Part shown: in pieces, positions 11,876 to 24,357 of the stretch
Layout of the letters: every line of letters begins with the position of its first letter
Position numbering within the stretch: position 1 is the first letter of the stretch
Notes under the pieces: generated by a model
Databases searched by the model: none
What the model was told of the DNA's origin: nothing
Seen by the model: the letters and a program-made list of their open reading frames with translations, nothing else
Program-made: the position numbers and the translations under genes
NCBI RefSeq assembly: GCF_000247695.1
Contig: NW_004624854.1
Span: forward strand, 4,628,322-4,692,321
Length of the DNA: 64,000 bases
Origin: Heterocephalus glaber
Lineage: Eukaryota > Chordata > Mammalia > Rodentia > Bathyergidae
Direction: 5' to 3'

Positions 11876-12519
11876 AGCATAGAAGCCGCGCTCCCACTCT
11901 GGGGAGCACAGCAATCCCCGGAGGGCTCCTCAAGCCCAGGTCAATGGCTGGGGCCCACCAAAGGGAGTCTGCCCCCCTGGGTGAGGGGTGGGACCCAAGA
12001 CTTTCGCAAGGAACGACCCCCAAGTGGCACTGATGCTGCCGGCTGGGTGACCAGAGTTTGAGACCAGGTGAAAACAAATAGCAAGAAAGAGAAGGGAGAG
12101 ACAGCCAGCCTTCTCAGCAGCTTTAGGAAGGGTCTAAAGAAGAGAACCCTTGGCTGAGTGTCCAGAAAAGGAGGAGGGAGCAATGGCGCCACAGTGGAGG
12201 GTGTTAGCTTGCTGCAGAAAAAGAAACTTTGCTTGTGGGGTGGAAGGGAAAGTGGGGGCTGACTGCACCATGAGGAGTAGCCAGCTAAGTCCTGGAGTCA
12301 GCAGGCCCCGAGAGGCAAGGGCTGAGGCGATTCCTCAGCAGAAATCTTCACAATATCCCTGGGAGAAAGGAGTCATAGGCCAGAGCCATGGCCACCTCCC
12401 TAGGCCAAGGCAGTCACCCCAGGGCACATGGCCCTTTTCTTGAGGACCTTGATACCTGTGCCAGGTAACTAGCCACCAAGTAGAACTCACTGCCTCCTAA
12501 CACTCTTTCCACTGTAGGA
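11876..12519. other. Unique sequence, nothing recognised
   Basis: No repeat, RNA gene or convincing frame was recognised. Confidence 0.5.
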
Positions 12520-12715
12520 AGAGCTTTAATCTGTTCAGCGTTTACCGAGGGCCAGGCCCTGTGCAAAGAATTCTGGGAACAAGGCCTCATGCAGCACACG
12601 GCACCCCCTGACCTACGGTATTACACTTAGTCCACAGACGGGCCATCCGCCAGCGACAGGGTGCACATCTTGCCCATGGCCTCACCGCATGTAAGCATGG
12701 AAGTAATCAGTGCTC
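12520..12715 (-). repeat. MIR SINE relic, antisense
   Basis: The order 'gagggccaggccctgtgcaa', 'ttctgggaacaaggcctcat' and later 'cttgcccatggcctc' follows a reversed MIR. It is strongly diverged, consistent with Mesozoic age. Confidence 0.55.
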
Positions 12716-12865
12716 CTCACTTTTCTTCCTGGGAAGAAATCTCACCCAGGAAACAGGAGGAAGAGGAGAAACATAATCAGAAGACCGAAGGAATAAGGAG
12801 CAGGAAAAACAACAGAGGCCCCTCTTGCGAGAGGTGAGCTGTGGTGTTCATGAAAACCTAGCTGA

Positions 12866-13260
12866 TTTTTTTGTGGTTAATTTTTATTTTTATCAGTGCA
12901 TGTTTGCAGTACATGTTCACATGCCTTGTGTGGAGCTGGCACATAGCCCTTTTCCCTCTCCTCCTTCCCCCCCATCTCCTGCTGCCCTTCCCTTTTGCAA
13001 AAGATCTATCTCTGTTTCCTACAATCTTTCGTTTTGCTCTTTGATTTATTTATACTTTGGGTTTTTCATATGGATAAACCATGTGATATTTAGAAAGCTC
13101 ATGTGTCTGATTTATTTCTCACTTAACATTACGGTCTCAAGGTACATTCACTTTCTTACAGATGACTCAGGCCCATTCTTCATTACATCAGAGTAGTACT
13201 CCACGGTGTACAGATACCACGTTATCCGGTCCATGCACCTGTGATGGACGGAGCGGCTGC
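12866..13260 (-). mobile_element. L1 3' fragment, antisense
   Basis: The reversed L1 end is readable: a C/T-rich tract (reversed purine-rich 3' UTR), then 'ctgatttatttctcacttaa', 'cattacggtctcaa' and 'agagtagtactccacggtgt'. It is the same family as 46490-46880 and overlaps the content of 11441-11875. Confidence 0.78.
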
Positions 13261-16200
13261 TTCCAAGATTGAGCACAGGAGATGGTCCTACACCCCTAAA
13301 CTGATCTGTGTTTGCCTTGCTCTCCCAAGCGAGAAGTCTCTCAGAATGGAAAACACACAATGCAGACTTTCTGACTTTCATATTCCTCCACCAGCCTGCT
13401 GCCTGACCAAGATGGGGTTCTCAGTTCCAGGCTGTGTCCACCATGCAATGCCACGCTGGGCCAAGCTCTGCAGCCCCAGTAGCCCTGCATGTGGCGGAGC
13501 ATGGCGTCACCTTGTGGACTGGCATGCACGAAAGCCTGAGGCATGGGCTTACAGAGCTTTGATCTGTTTGTAAAGCTGGTAAAACTGCTCAGTGGGAAGC
13601 AAAGCCAAGTCCGATACAACAAAGCAACGTTGCTAGAGAGCAACTCCCTCCCGGGGACATGTTTGCACGAGGTGTAAAATTACTAAACATCTGAGGAAGA
13701 AAAAAGGCAAAGTCTGTGGCATAGCAAGAGTCACATGAGTCCCCAATGCCAAGTTTAAGACAGAAACAATGACTTCAGTTCTTCTGAGCATCGTCACCCC
13801 CCAAGTACAGTGTTGCTTATTTTTGTCTGCTCCAGGCAACTGAATCACTTGCCATAAGCAGAAACAAGAACATGGTTAAGGCTCAACTCTAGAAGGAAAA
13901 TTTACTCCTGTCTGGCCTTTTCTTGCTCATAAGGAATAAGATAGAAACATATCCCAACATTTTACAGTGCAGTGGGAATCGTTTATCTGGAATTCTTGCC
14001 TTCCACATTCCCATTTCTTGTCAGGGTACCAGAGTTTCTGAGCGAAAATTCAAGTACTGAAAGCAGTAAGGAGGTGAATAGTCACAGAGCTAGCCAACCT
14101 CCAGGGCTGAGGAAAGGGGCCCTTAATTCTTGTGCTACTTCTCAAAGCTAAATGTCATGAAAAGATGTTCCTTCTAACATTCTGAGCCCCCAGCCAGGGA
14201 TATCAGGTGGTCTCAGGAGAAGCAGAAAGAGACTTTGATCCACTAGAGTCCAGTTAAAAAGCAATAGGTAATCAACTCAAAATGAAGAAAAGTAAGTTTG
14301 ATATTTTCTTTTCTATTTCAGTACCCCTGCTATACTTAGTTTCATGGCTGAGACCTACGTGATGACTCTATGGTTTTATTCACAGCAATTCCTTTCAGCC
14401 TATGTGTGGATCAGAAGCCATGAAAGGGCTGGAAGCAGCTGGTGGGTTCTGAATTGCTATAAACATGGCATGGAGCCCATACAGGAAGCAGGCAGAAGGG
14501 GAGTGTCATGAAAAGAAGAGAGGGCTTGAAATAATATTAATAAAAAACTCAACTCATTAGAAAGCAATTGTTGCTTTCTAAATAGTTTGCAGTTGCAGGA
14601 CAAAAATAGAACTACATATGGTTCTTCAAGCCATTGGAAACTCTGCATTCAGCTTTACTCCTAAGTCACCTGGGAAGGGAACACGAAATTTGCCACTGGA
14701 ATCTGCACAGAGTGACAGGCACTTCTGCCCCCAGGAGAAGACCTAGCTGCGCCCCTCTTCCAGCTCCCCAAAATGGCCGATCTGCGTGTGGGAGGTGGTC
14801 AGCCATGTCCAGCCATGTCCCGCGTTGCACCCTGGACCTTCTTCCACGCATCCAATGTGGGCAGGCTGGGATGGAGTTTAAGGTGTTAAGAAAGGTCACA
14901 GCCCTGAGGACAAGGAGTCTCACAGGAGCCTGACCTGTGGAATGATACTTTTCTAGGTCGGGAGGTAGAAGGTATTTTGTCAGTGTGTAAACCTGATTAT
15001 TGATGTTACAGCGTTTGGACAGATGGTATACGAGCTTCTCATCCTGCTCTAGCCCTGGACCCTGCGAATGTTTGGAGGAATCTGGGAAATCTGCTGCCGG
15101 GACCCTGCCTGGGTGTGTGGCCAGCATTTCCTCTATCAGACCCCTTCTCTCAGCCTGTGTGTCTGCAGATGCTCATGCTCAGGTTTTAGCCAGGGTCTTT
15201 ATCATCTGCTTTCACTTCCCGCTAATGCCTCTAGTCCATACCTGCTGCTGATCACTAACTGTGGATTGCGATATATTTAGGGATTTAGAAACAAACAGTC
15301 TCTCTTGGCCCCTCTATATGTGGCTCAGTGTTTTTAGTGGGAAGCGCAGTTTCCAAATTCAGGATGAGCTTCCGGAGCCACAGAGACATGTTCTGCGTAG
15401 TGCTATCAAATCTGCTTATTGGCTGAGGCAGGCAGAGCTTTATAGTTAAACCACTTCACGCCTCTTCCCTACAGTGCCACAGAATGGCAGACGAGGCCCT
15501 GGCTAGCTGTGAGGGGATCTGGGAAAAAGGGAGAATTTAAATTAAGATTTACTGGGATTTCTCTATATGGTAGGGAGTTCACAGATTTTTAACAAAGTGT
15601 GTGGTACTAGGTGGGTTAATTATAAGCACCAAAGGAAAATGTCATGTACAAATTTGCACTAAGGAACTCGCATATACAGCCAGATCACAAGTTAAAAGCT
15701 GTCTGCAACAGCTGATTCGTACAGGGCAGGGAGTATCTATATTTTTTCAATAAAGCATTTAAGAACAAGAAAGATGTGCTTCTAGCAACATCCCTGTGCT
15801 ATGTCATACTCTTGGTGATGAAGACAACTCACTAGGAGATCAAGTTAGAGCTAAAACAATAGGGATGGTGAGTTCTGTGGCATTCACAGTCCCTGCATAA
15901 CCCAGAAGGATGAAGTCCTGTTTCCAAATCTGTATGCAAATTTTTCCTCCATGGCAGCGTCTGAAAGCAAAATCCTTCCATTGAGTTAATCACTAAACAG
16001 GGCACTTCGGTGAGTGCTCTCTGGCTCTGACATGTAATCAGCAATACAGCTGCATTTCAGTACTGAAGATTTAAAGGATTTTGGCTTCTGAAGCAAGAAA
16101 TTTTCTAGATAATCTTGCCTGTAAGGTCCTTGACTTGTGCTGTCAAACACTGCCAACTGTGATCTGCAGGAAATTGCAGTGTAGTGTTTCTATGTCTGTT

Positions 16201-16495
16201 TTTCTCCTGTGTATATGGCTGGGGATTTTCCATTGTAATTAGAATTTGCTAGTGAAAGCTCACTCATTTCTCAATTTTGCTAGTGACTTGACTGGCACAA
16301 AATCTGCAGAAGAGTCTGGGCACACCCTCCCCTCCCCAGTTAACTCCAGCACTGAGCCAGGTACAGTGTGGCCACAGCTAACAGCCCTTAGAAGGAGTCC
16401 AGAGACTCTGCTCCAAGACCTCTAAGGCTGGACGCCAGACCAGTATTTTGCTTTTTCTCTTTAATCTCTGAACAGAAAGAATCTAACAGAGCAGA
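13261..16495. other. Transposon-poor unique stretch
   Basis: About 3.2 kb with no recognised repeat. A perfect 10-bp tandem duplication (agccatgtcc twice) is at 14801-14820. The 153-codon minus-strand frame at 14666-15127 has no family features. Low transposon content next to an enhancer-like block may mean functional constraint. Confidence 0.5.
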
Positions 16496-16985
16496 AACCA
16501 AAATTTAAAATTATGAGGAAATAAAAATGCTTTTAGGTTATTGCAGTGTAGATTATGCAAAAAAGGAATCATTAGGATGGGGCAATCAGTTTCCATTAAA
16601 TAAGCCTAAAATAAGGAACTGAGGATTTAAAAAAGGAGAGAAAGGAAGAATGAAAAAGACACGCTGCTTTTAGTGCCCCCTGCTGGAAAAGTGGTAATTA
16701 TGCTTGTAGGAATATTTAGCATAATTAGTCTTCAGCTGCCCATTTCAGTTTCGCTCCAGATATAAATGTCAAGTTGAAGCTATTAAGAACTGTGTTCTTG
16801 AGAAACAGGCCCTCAGAAGGAAAATTGCCCAGGTAGCAAATGCGCCACTGGAAATCACAAATGCCACAGGATATTTGTATTGTTGTGCTGGCTGAATGCA
16901 CTAATTGCCATAATTCTTCTCTAGCTTATAAACTCTAGGCTGGTTGATAGCCACAATAAATTAATTCTTATGTTAATCAGCTTCC
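16496..16985. promoter_or_regulatory. Candidate conserved non-coding enhancer block
   Basis: This AT-rich, repeat-free block holds a cluster of homeodomain-type ATTA/TAAT cores, including ggtaattatg, gcataattag, actaattgcc, ccataattc and aaattaattc. A CTCF core match lies in the middle. No open frame fits. This texture is typical of vertebrate developmental enhancers, but conservation is not testable here, so the call is inference. Confidence 0.35.
16673..16686 (-). promoter_or_regulatory. CTCF core motif match
   Basis: The plus strand reads gtgccccctgctgg. The reverse complement ccagcagggggcac fits CCASYAGRKGGCRS at every position. It points the same way as the site at 4011-4024 and lies in unique sequence. 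Confidence 0.6.
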
Positions 16986-17448
16986 CATTTGAGTGAAAGC
17001 CACAGCCACACATGTGCCCTGCCCTTTGGTCTAGTCTGTGCTATGTACCTGGGTCAGGGATTCCAAGTGAGAGGCAGCATTCTCTTGGCCCAAACTACTA
17101 GAAAGCAGGCACAGGATTTACTGTCCATCCACTCACATAAAAATAGATTTTCTTTTCCCCTACGGGCAGCATGAGTCTCCCTGGCTACAGTCACCAAAAA
17201 TAGGCCAGGGTGTCACAGCTGAGCAATGGCCTTTGTGTCTGCTTTGCATGTATTATGGGTACTTCCACAGGGAAGGTAGGAGATCCCCATGGGTGATAGA
17301 GTCATTTCCACCTCCCTAGAGAGGAGCCTGTACTTGCCCTCTCAGCTTTCAAATAGCTTTTATCTGAGCCCAGATCTGGATCTAAAGAAGCAGCCTGGGG
17401 AAGGGAACCCCTGCCAAGGCAGAGGCAAGGAAATGTTCCCTAAGAGCA
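16986..17448. other. Unique sequence, nothing recognised
   Basis: No repeat or gene feature was recognised between the enhancer-like block and the next SINE. Confidence 0.5.
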
Positions 17449-17640
17449 GGAAATGTAGCACATGCCTGTAAAATCAGCACTCAGAGAGATTAAAGCAGGA
17501 AGATTGAAAGTTTGAGCCCAACCTGGACAACTTAGCAACTTACTGAGAGCCTGTCTTACAGTAAAAATGAAAGAGGTTGTGCATGTTATAACTCAGTGCA
17601 AAGGCCTTGTGTTCAAATCCCAGTATAGCAAAGAGGAAAA
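17449..17640 (+). repeat. B1-dID composite SINE, diverged
   Basis: The B1 half is recognisable (gcacatgcctgtaaaatcag, then gagcccaacctggacaactt). It joins an ID half with box B 'gtgttcaaatccc'. More mutated than the other composites in the window. Confidence 0.8.
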
Positions 17641-19149
17641 AATATGCCCACAAAGAGTAGGGTACTGGGATGTATGGACTCACAGAAGCTTGAAGGCCTT
17701 TCCTATCCTTGTTTCATAGGCTTTCCAAGACTGAGGTGAATTGGTGGCAAAGTTTATGTACAGGGCTCTTTTATCACACCCCAGTTCACAGAAGTAAAAA
17801 AGGGTTCCTCAAACCTGGTCTGATATACAGAGAATCTGACACTTCCAGCTTAGAAACAATGGATGGTTGCAGGCGGAGTGTGAATGTAAAGAGGAGAACT
17901 TTCTAGGACACCAAAGCAAGGTGTACTGCCCAAGCTTTGTAAGTAGGGCCCAGGGTTCTACCCTGGCCACAAACCAATTTAGTTACGTGCTCCTGAAATT
18001 GCTTTGTATCCCCTAAACAAGAAGTAGTTTGCAAGTGAGTGACAAAGCTTGACACATAAAAACTTATTCATAAGCCTGGATCTTGTATCTTAATATTCAC
18101 ACCAAGACACATAGAATGCATTTGTGAGTTGGAAATGAGTTGTCAAAGGATAGGAGAACTTGGGGAGAATCATAGATATTAGAACTCCTTGGCCCCATAA
18201 AACTGCTCAGAATTACTGATTACAACTCTCCAATAAGTCCACTGGTGGCCATGTCTATTTATATTCAAGAACTAAATCCAATCTGGATGGCAGAGCAGCT
18301 GGAAAAAGTGTGGGGCTAGATGGTATCAGAGACCCCCATGGCAGATCCCAATCTCCTGCTTGGTGCTACAGCCAAGAACAAGAAGAAAGACTCAGAGATA
18401 GAATTAAAAAGAGAAATGGGGACCCAGGATGGCCAGTGCAGAGCAAGCAGCAAAGACCCTGGTCAGCCAGAGCTGCTGATATTTATTGGTGACACAATCA
18501 TAGTTAAATTGGGGTAGAGGGCCTACGTGAAAGGGCTACATGTAGTTACTAGCTGGTGCAGACAAGTCTTGTAAAGGAAGAGACAAAGCATTCTTTTATT
18601 AGGGACAGAACAGATAAAATATAGGTTTTAATGAACAAAACCTCTTTTTTTTAGTAAAGAAGGTTTTAATTGGGGGAATGGAATTTGGGTGCAAGTCACT
18701 CTGACCTCAGCTGTGTGTTATCTCATATTAAGCCCTGTAGCTTCAGAGGCCATTTCTCTGGTATCTGCCATGGCTGTTGGTGGTGGGGCTGATATTGGCC
18801 AACATGCCATCTGCAATGCTCCTATGAGTCATGTAGGTTTTGATCAGACTCATTTCTTAAAACAAGTCAGTTGTCGGGTAACTCTTTACAGCCTGCACTG
18901 CTTACAGCCTGGTTTGGGCATAATCAACAGGTCAGTCTGCCACAAGACAGAAAATCAATATTGCCCCCACCCTGGAACAACCAGGCTACCTGCTGTGTTT
19001 TTTCTGTCTGATATCTCCACATCCTTTGGACAACTTCTCCCCACACCTGCTGTCCATGCAGAGGATTCTGGTCAACTCCTGAGGAGTGCCATGCTCCCCT
19101 GGCTGTGGGTATGGGTTTTCACTGACTTCTCCCAAAGAGACTGATGGAG
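17641..19149. other. Mostly unrecognised, with a possible ID scrap
   Basis: An ID-like passage 'gcccagggttctaccctgg' lies at about 17948-17966. The 151-codon frame 18689-19144 shows no recognisable family. It ends where the LTR begins, so the region may be unrecognised retroelement sequence. Confidence 0.35.
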
Positions 19150-19480
19150 CACTGCCATGGTTAAGCTTCACTGTGTCAAGGTGATTGGCTTGAGAGCCAC
19201 CCAGGGGATTGATGGAGTGTACTTCCAGGTAGTCTGGGTCATGGAGGTATGTCTATGGGTAACATATCTGGTCCCTGCCCCCTTCCTAGCTGCACTATTC
19301 CTCTGCTCTGCTTCCCATCCACCATGAACTAAGTAGCTTTGCTCCACCATGATGTTCTGTCTTGCAGGCTGTAGATCATGGACTGAATCCCCTGAAACTG
19401 TGAGCTAAATTAAACTTCTCTGTTAAGTTGTAGGTGTCAGGTAATGTGTTCCAGCAACAAGAAAGCTGGCTAATACAAGC
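19150..19480 (+). mobile_element. MaLR-like solo LTR
   Basis: The head 'tcactgtgtcaaggtgattg' resembles rodent MT/ORR1-type LTRs. Near the end are 'gatcatggactgaatcccct', 'aaattaaacttctctg' and 'gctggctaatac', the usual MaLR 3' end. Its 3' half is the reverse complement of the fragments at 28060, 47720, 52206 and 61945. No internal coding region is attached. Confidence 0.7.
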
Positions 19481-20320
19481 ATGTTGTCTTGGCACTGGTG
19501 CATAGGCAAGACAGGAAACTTCTCTACTGCCAAAATCTCATCCTCTCCAGATGGAGAAAGATTATCTGTAGTCAGAGCAAGTGAAGCCCAAAGGAGTAAG
19601 TCCTAGATGCAGACACACCTGAATCAGCCCCACCCCACAGTAGATAGGGAGGTGCACCCCTCACATTGGCTTTCAAGAATGTTGGTCCTGCTCTCTGTTT
19701 AGGGGGAGGCTGCCTACCAGTGGTCAATGTGCACAACCTTCAGCTCTTAGCTCCACCAAGGCTCACCATCTTTTAGACTGAGGTCACACTCTTCTCAGGT
19801 CACCCCAGCCAGTGACTAAGCAAAGCAGTAATACCCAAGGTTACCTCCCTCCCCTGAGTCCCAAGACATTCAAAGTGTCTCAGTCACTTTTTGTGGCACT
19901 CACTAAGCCAAAAGAAATTCCTGCAGCTCACTGTACTAAATAGGTCCAAGCAATTAACAATAGTTTGTGTGCTGTCTGACATATGTTACAGTGTTTTTCT
20001 GGAAAATTAAAAATAGCCCACAGTGCCCCTAAATGTTCTCCAGAACACCATGGAGAGTCTGCACAGTTCAAGAACCATGAGTCCAGCCATTTGTCCCCAA
20101 AGCAGACATCTTCCAGAAAGTCCCAGTGGGCTGGCAGAGACCATCTGCACTGCAGACTGGCTGCTCCCATCCAAGCCTGCTCCCTCCTGTTCCTTTCCTG
20201 GTGTGGCTACCCAATTAAACTTTCTATAATCCTCATTCCTCTGTGCATTTGTTTCTGGAAGAAATTAGCCGGCAACATACCTCTTCGCCTTACTTTTTTA
20301 AAGACATAAATTCCCTTTAA
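19481..20320. other. Unrecognised sequence, possible LTR-derived 3' part
   Basis: At 20200-20260 'gtggctacccaattaaactt' followed by a T-rich stretch resembles the poly-A region of an LTR, but no start or family could be seen. Nothing else was recognised. Confidence 0.35.
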
Positions 20321-23300
20321 AAACTTAAACTGTTTGGAGTTGGATTGCTGTCTTGCAGTGTCAGAAGGGCCTTAACAATGTTCCAAGATAAGTGAATGGC
20401 TCTGGTCAGTGCTCATGATAAACCTAGAAAGTGAGCAGAATTGATGACCTGATTTTCATTATAATGAAGAGGAAAATAGGATAGTTCTCAGGATTTTCAG
20501 TTAGCAAATATGCTAAAACATAGCACACTCTGTACCTCTACCTGAGCCCATCTTCTAGACAAAGCAGGTAATCTGTGTGCTCATTTTGAGCCTTGGGGGA
20601 GAATACACACATAATAGCACTCCGTTTTACTGAGGAGTAATGAAAAGTTTACTTTTTCGAGGTGTTTCCAGTATTAGAATTGACGGAGAGGGTAGCAAGC
20701 CTGGCACCCCTTGGCCCAGTTGGTGGGTGTGCTGTATAAGGAATTAGAACTCAAAGGTAATGAACAGGCACCTTCTGTAGTATTAAACAGGCCATCCCAC
20801 CAAGGCAAAGTTCCCAAGCCATTGTGACAGATGTTCACCTCTGTCTCTGGTGGCGGAAATGACATCAGCAGGATGGTTTATTTTAAACAACATTCTCAAC
20901 TGTCACTGTGTTCCATCCATAGCTTGTCATTCCACCCCAATACTCCAGACACTTCCACTAAATCAACTCCTCTCCCAAATTAACTGATTTCATATGACTA
21001 TCCAAACTCTGCCCCTGCTACTACTTTGCTTCCTTATCGTTCATGCCTTTGGAAACCCTCAGAACTTGCTCTCTCTGCCTAACTGGCTGAGAAGCTTATT
21101 CTTCTCAAGTCAGCTGTCTTCGCTGGCCACCTCCACTCTCTGACCTAGAGCTCCCAGCACCTCTTCCCCAGACAGCTGTAAACGCCTGCGCTCAGCAGTC
21201 TGCCCCTTCATACACAGCCCACCCAGACTTTTCCTTCTACACAGGACAACTGCATTTCCCTGCTTCAAATCCTTGGCGGCATTCCACGCTCCTGGCATCT
21301 CTAACTCCCCCGGAGACTCCACTGCAGCTCTGGCCTCACTCCCATGACTTCACAATTACCCTCCCAAGAGCTGCTTACAGGGACTATGGGCCGGTCACAT
21401 ACTGCCAGGCCTGCTAGGCCTTTTTTTGAAATCGGGCAGAGGTCTCTTGCATTCTGCATGCCTACAAAGCCAGCACCACATGACATCAAACCAGTCAAGC
21501 TGACAGCTGATGACACCATTGCAATGGCACATTCCAAAATGGTAGAAGTGACAGACTAACCAGTTCAGATCTCCATCCGGTTCATCTTTGAGTTAGTGCC
21601 CCCAGCACACAGCTGGTCATGGAGAAAGTGCTCAATTATTGTTGGCCAGATATTCAAGGAACGAATAAATCATAGATAAAAATACACACATTATATAGGT
21701 CAGCATTTTAATCAAAGTATTAATGAAAGTGAAGCAGCTATAATTATTCTCTTCTCCTAGACTCCACCTAAATCTTCAATAAGCTCTACCTACCAGTTAT
21801 ATGTTCCTTTTCAAAACCATGTTATAAATTGTCAACAGCCTTTTGAGCAGAAAACAAGCATTTGGGGGCAAGGGGCCATTTCTCTACCAAGAGAGTACCA
21901 CATCATTAACACTGAATGCAATTGGTCTAATCAGCAAGATTAATAAGTAGATTGGGTTTTTTTTCTCATATAAGAAACCCAAGTGGATTTCATAACCTAA
22001 TCATTAGCGGATGAAACCAGGCTTGAAAACCCAACTAGACAAGAAGTTATATCTGTGCGCTGTACTCTGTCCCCAGGCATTTTATTGCCACGTTTAATGC
22101 ACATTTCAATACACTAAAAAAGTCTCAGGAAAAGAGCACTTAATAAAAGCAAGTTCAGCTCAGAATAGAAGAATTTCCAAGAGAGAAATGTTTAATTCTG
22201 TTTCACTGGAGAGCTAAACCTGAGATAAAGCTGTTGAAATCTTTCCCAAGAATGCATCACTGTAGGAGCGAGGGATTTCTCTCCATCTGGCTGCCTGGAG
22301 AAAGGGTCCCCTGCATGGCGTAAACTCTCTCTTCCTGGCTTCCCCTTTATCATCTGGAAGCAGTGTGCGGCAGCTAATGGAGAGAGTCCTCATTAGAAGC
22401 CACCCCAAACTGCACTCCCATTAGTGCTAAATGCCCTTTTAAAGTTAAAAGAGATACAGTAGACAAAGCTCCAGGAGACTCGGGCCTAGATTTCCCTTCC
22501 CTTTGGAGCCTTCCCTGAGGGCAGCAGGGGACATCTACTGCACCATCACTGCCTGATTAACGTGCTAGGCATCTCTTGCTGCTGTCTCCTGGAAGCGGCT
22601 CTGGGCCCTCGCTCAGGTGTATCAGCAGGTGCCCCGGGACTTCACACCTGCTGGGATGGAAGACAGAAACACGAGTTAATTAAGTCTATTGTTCAAACAA
22701 TTTGTTTCTCACAGAGGTTGACTCACTGACAATGATTTCAGCACAATCTCATTTGCAGGGTAGACTGCAGCCCGCAGCCCAGCGTGAAGACTCTCTCTGC
22801 AGAAATTCATTTTATTTCCCAGACTCTCAGGTCACTGACAGAGTAACACTTAACGAAGGGGGGAAAAACATCTATGGCTAATGGATGACAGCTGTTTTTT
22901 TTTAAAGTATGTGGTGCTTGTATTTTTTTTCATAGCCACGAAGTTCCTCAGAGTACCAGCACTAAGGTGAAATGGGAATATGTCGGATGTTGAAGATTTA
23001 CTCTTGTGCAGCATTCTTACTTAAAGTCAGGGCTGAAAACAGCTTTTGAAAGGTGCTCACGGTTGCTCTTGGCAGAGTGATGCATGGAAAATAATGGATG
23101 GTCTCAAGCCAGGAGAAAAATGCAGACAAGAGATATAGGAAGAAGGGTTGACAGCAATGTGGCTCTAGCTTTTTTGCACAAAAGGATCAAAGGATATTTC
23201 TCATATTAATTGCCTCTATTTTTATTTGTATCCTTGTTGTGTTCCCATCTATCTCTCTAACTGATGTGCTGGATGCTCTTTTCACCCTTGTTCCTCTCTG

Positions 23301-23772
23301 GTCACCAAGAAAAGTAGCACTGGTTTCTCCATGAAGCCAACCAAGGCAAGAGCAAACGAAATTTTCCAACCATTACACACACTGGATCCCAGCTGCTTAT
23401 TGAGCCACACACTGCGGGTTTGAAGCTAAAGAGGAAAAGGACCAGTGGAGAACCTAAGACAGTTTTTAAATGGATAATAGGGGAATCTGGGGTCTCTCCT
23501 GTGCCATTTCTTTAGAGAACTTGAAGTAAGAACTTGTTTTAGGGATTTCACAATTTTTAAAAAATATCCAACCTAGAGAAAGAAGCTTAGCTAACTCAGA
23601 CTGATGAATGTAGGTATGTGAAACCTGAAAGCTATACATTTTGGAGACCGCTTTTAGAGATAATAATGCATAATTACAAAAGAAGATTTGATACAGGGAC
23701 TAAGAAGGGCTTTGACAAATGAAACACTAAAAATTCATTGGTCTTCTGGCAAGTCCATTCACAAGCCAAGTG
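20321..23772. other. Repeat-poor unique stretch with enhancer-like patches
   Basis: About 3.4 kb without a recognised transposon. AT-rich patches at 21900-22440 and 22660-22900 contain many TAAT/ATTA cores (for example gcaattggtctaatcag and gagttaattaagtc) and a palindromic attgttcaaacaat at 22688-22701. I infer possible regulatory content. Coding potential is not apparent. Confidence 0.4.
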
Positions 23773-24125
23773 TCTTAGTTACTTTTCTTATTGCTGAGAC
23801 AAAATACCCAACTCCCAAATCTGTAGAGGTTTCAGTCCAAAATCGGCTGGCTCCAAGGCAGGTGGCATTGAGGAGGAGAAACATTTCATGGCGGGCAGAA
23901 GGTAGCAAAGTGCCAAGGGACAACCGAAGTGCTTGCTGTCCCTTATATCTTATCCAGGCTACTCAGGGCGGGTAGCACTCACACCCTTAATCCTAGTGCC
24001 TCTGAGCCCAGCACTGCACCATGAATCAGTTCTAGCATCTCACACTCTAGATCCAGCCACCTTTGAAAAAGCCTCACTTGTGACTGCATGAGGCTTTGGG
24101 AGACATCTAGACACAAGCCATAACA
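23773..24125 (-). mobile_element. MaLR-like LTR, antisense
   Basis: The reversed LTR starts 'gtgtcttagttacttttctt' followed by 'gagacaaaatacccaa'. It ends 'gagacatctagacacaagcc' plus 'ataacacc', which is the reversed TG...-type LTR head. The centre is diverged. Confidence 0.65.
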
Positions 24126-24237
24126 CCAAGTTTTTTCTTATCAAGTGACTAATTAAAAGAAAGGCTGAGGGTTTTCTGGATAGAATCCTGCTTTGATATC
24201 CAGCTCAATTAATTGTGAATCACTTGTTCATTTCTAG

Positions 24238-24357
24238 ATGGACGAAGGAGCCACGAAGACAGTGTTTGGGGATCATTCCTCCTACACCGTGTATCACGTG
24301 GCACGGTTCGGTTCTGAATGTCTATCCACATCTGCTTACGTGAAAAAGGACAACAAG
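24238..24357 (+). other. Exon-like CpG-dense segment (candidate small coding exon)
   Basis: The 120 bp segment is preceded by 'cttgttcatttctag', a plausible splice acceptor, and followed by 'aag|gtatta', a plausible donor. It is exactly 40 codons with no stop, beginning MDEGATKTVFGDHSSY, and would be a phase-0 symmetrical exon. It contains seven CpG dinucleotides, whereas the 100 bp before it has none, so its base use differs sharply from its surroundings. I do not recognise the peptide. In-frame TAG lies directly before the ATG, as an intron end would give. The acceptor pyrimidine tract is weak. It could instead be a CpG-rich repeat fragment or chance. Confidence 0.25.

Noticed and set aside
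14666..15127. 153-codon minus-strand frame
   Set aside because: No recognisable features, and overlapped by plus-strand frames of similar size.
18689..19144. 151-codon plus-strand frame before the LTR
   Set aside because: No domain or family resemblance. It ends at the LTR boundary and may be unrecognised retroelement sequence.
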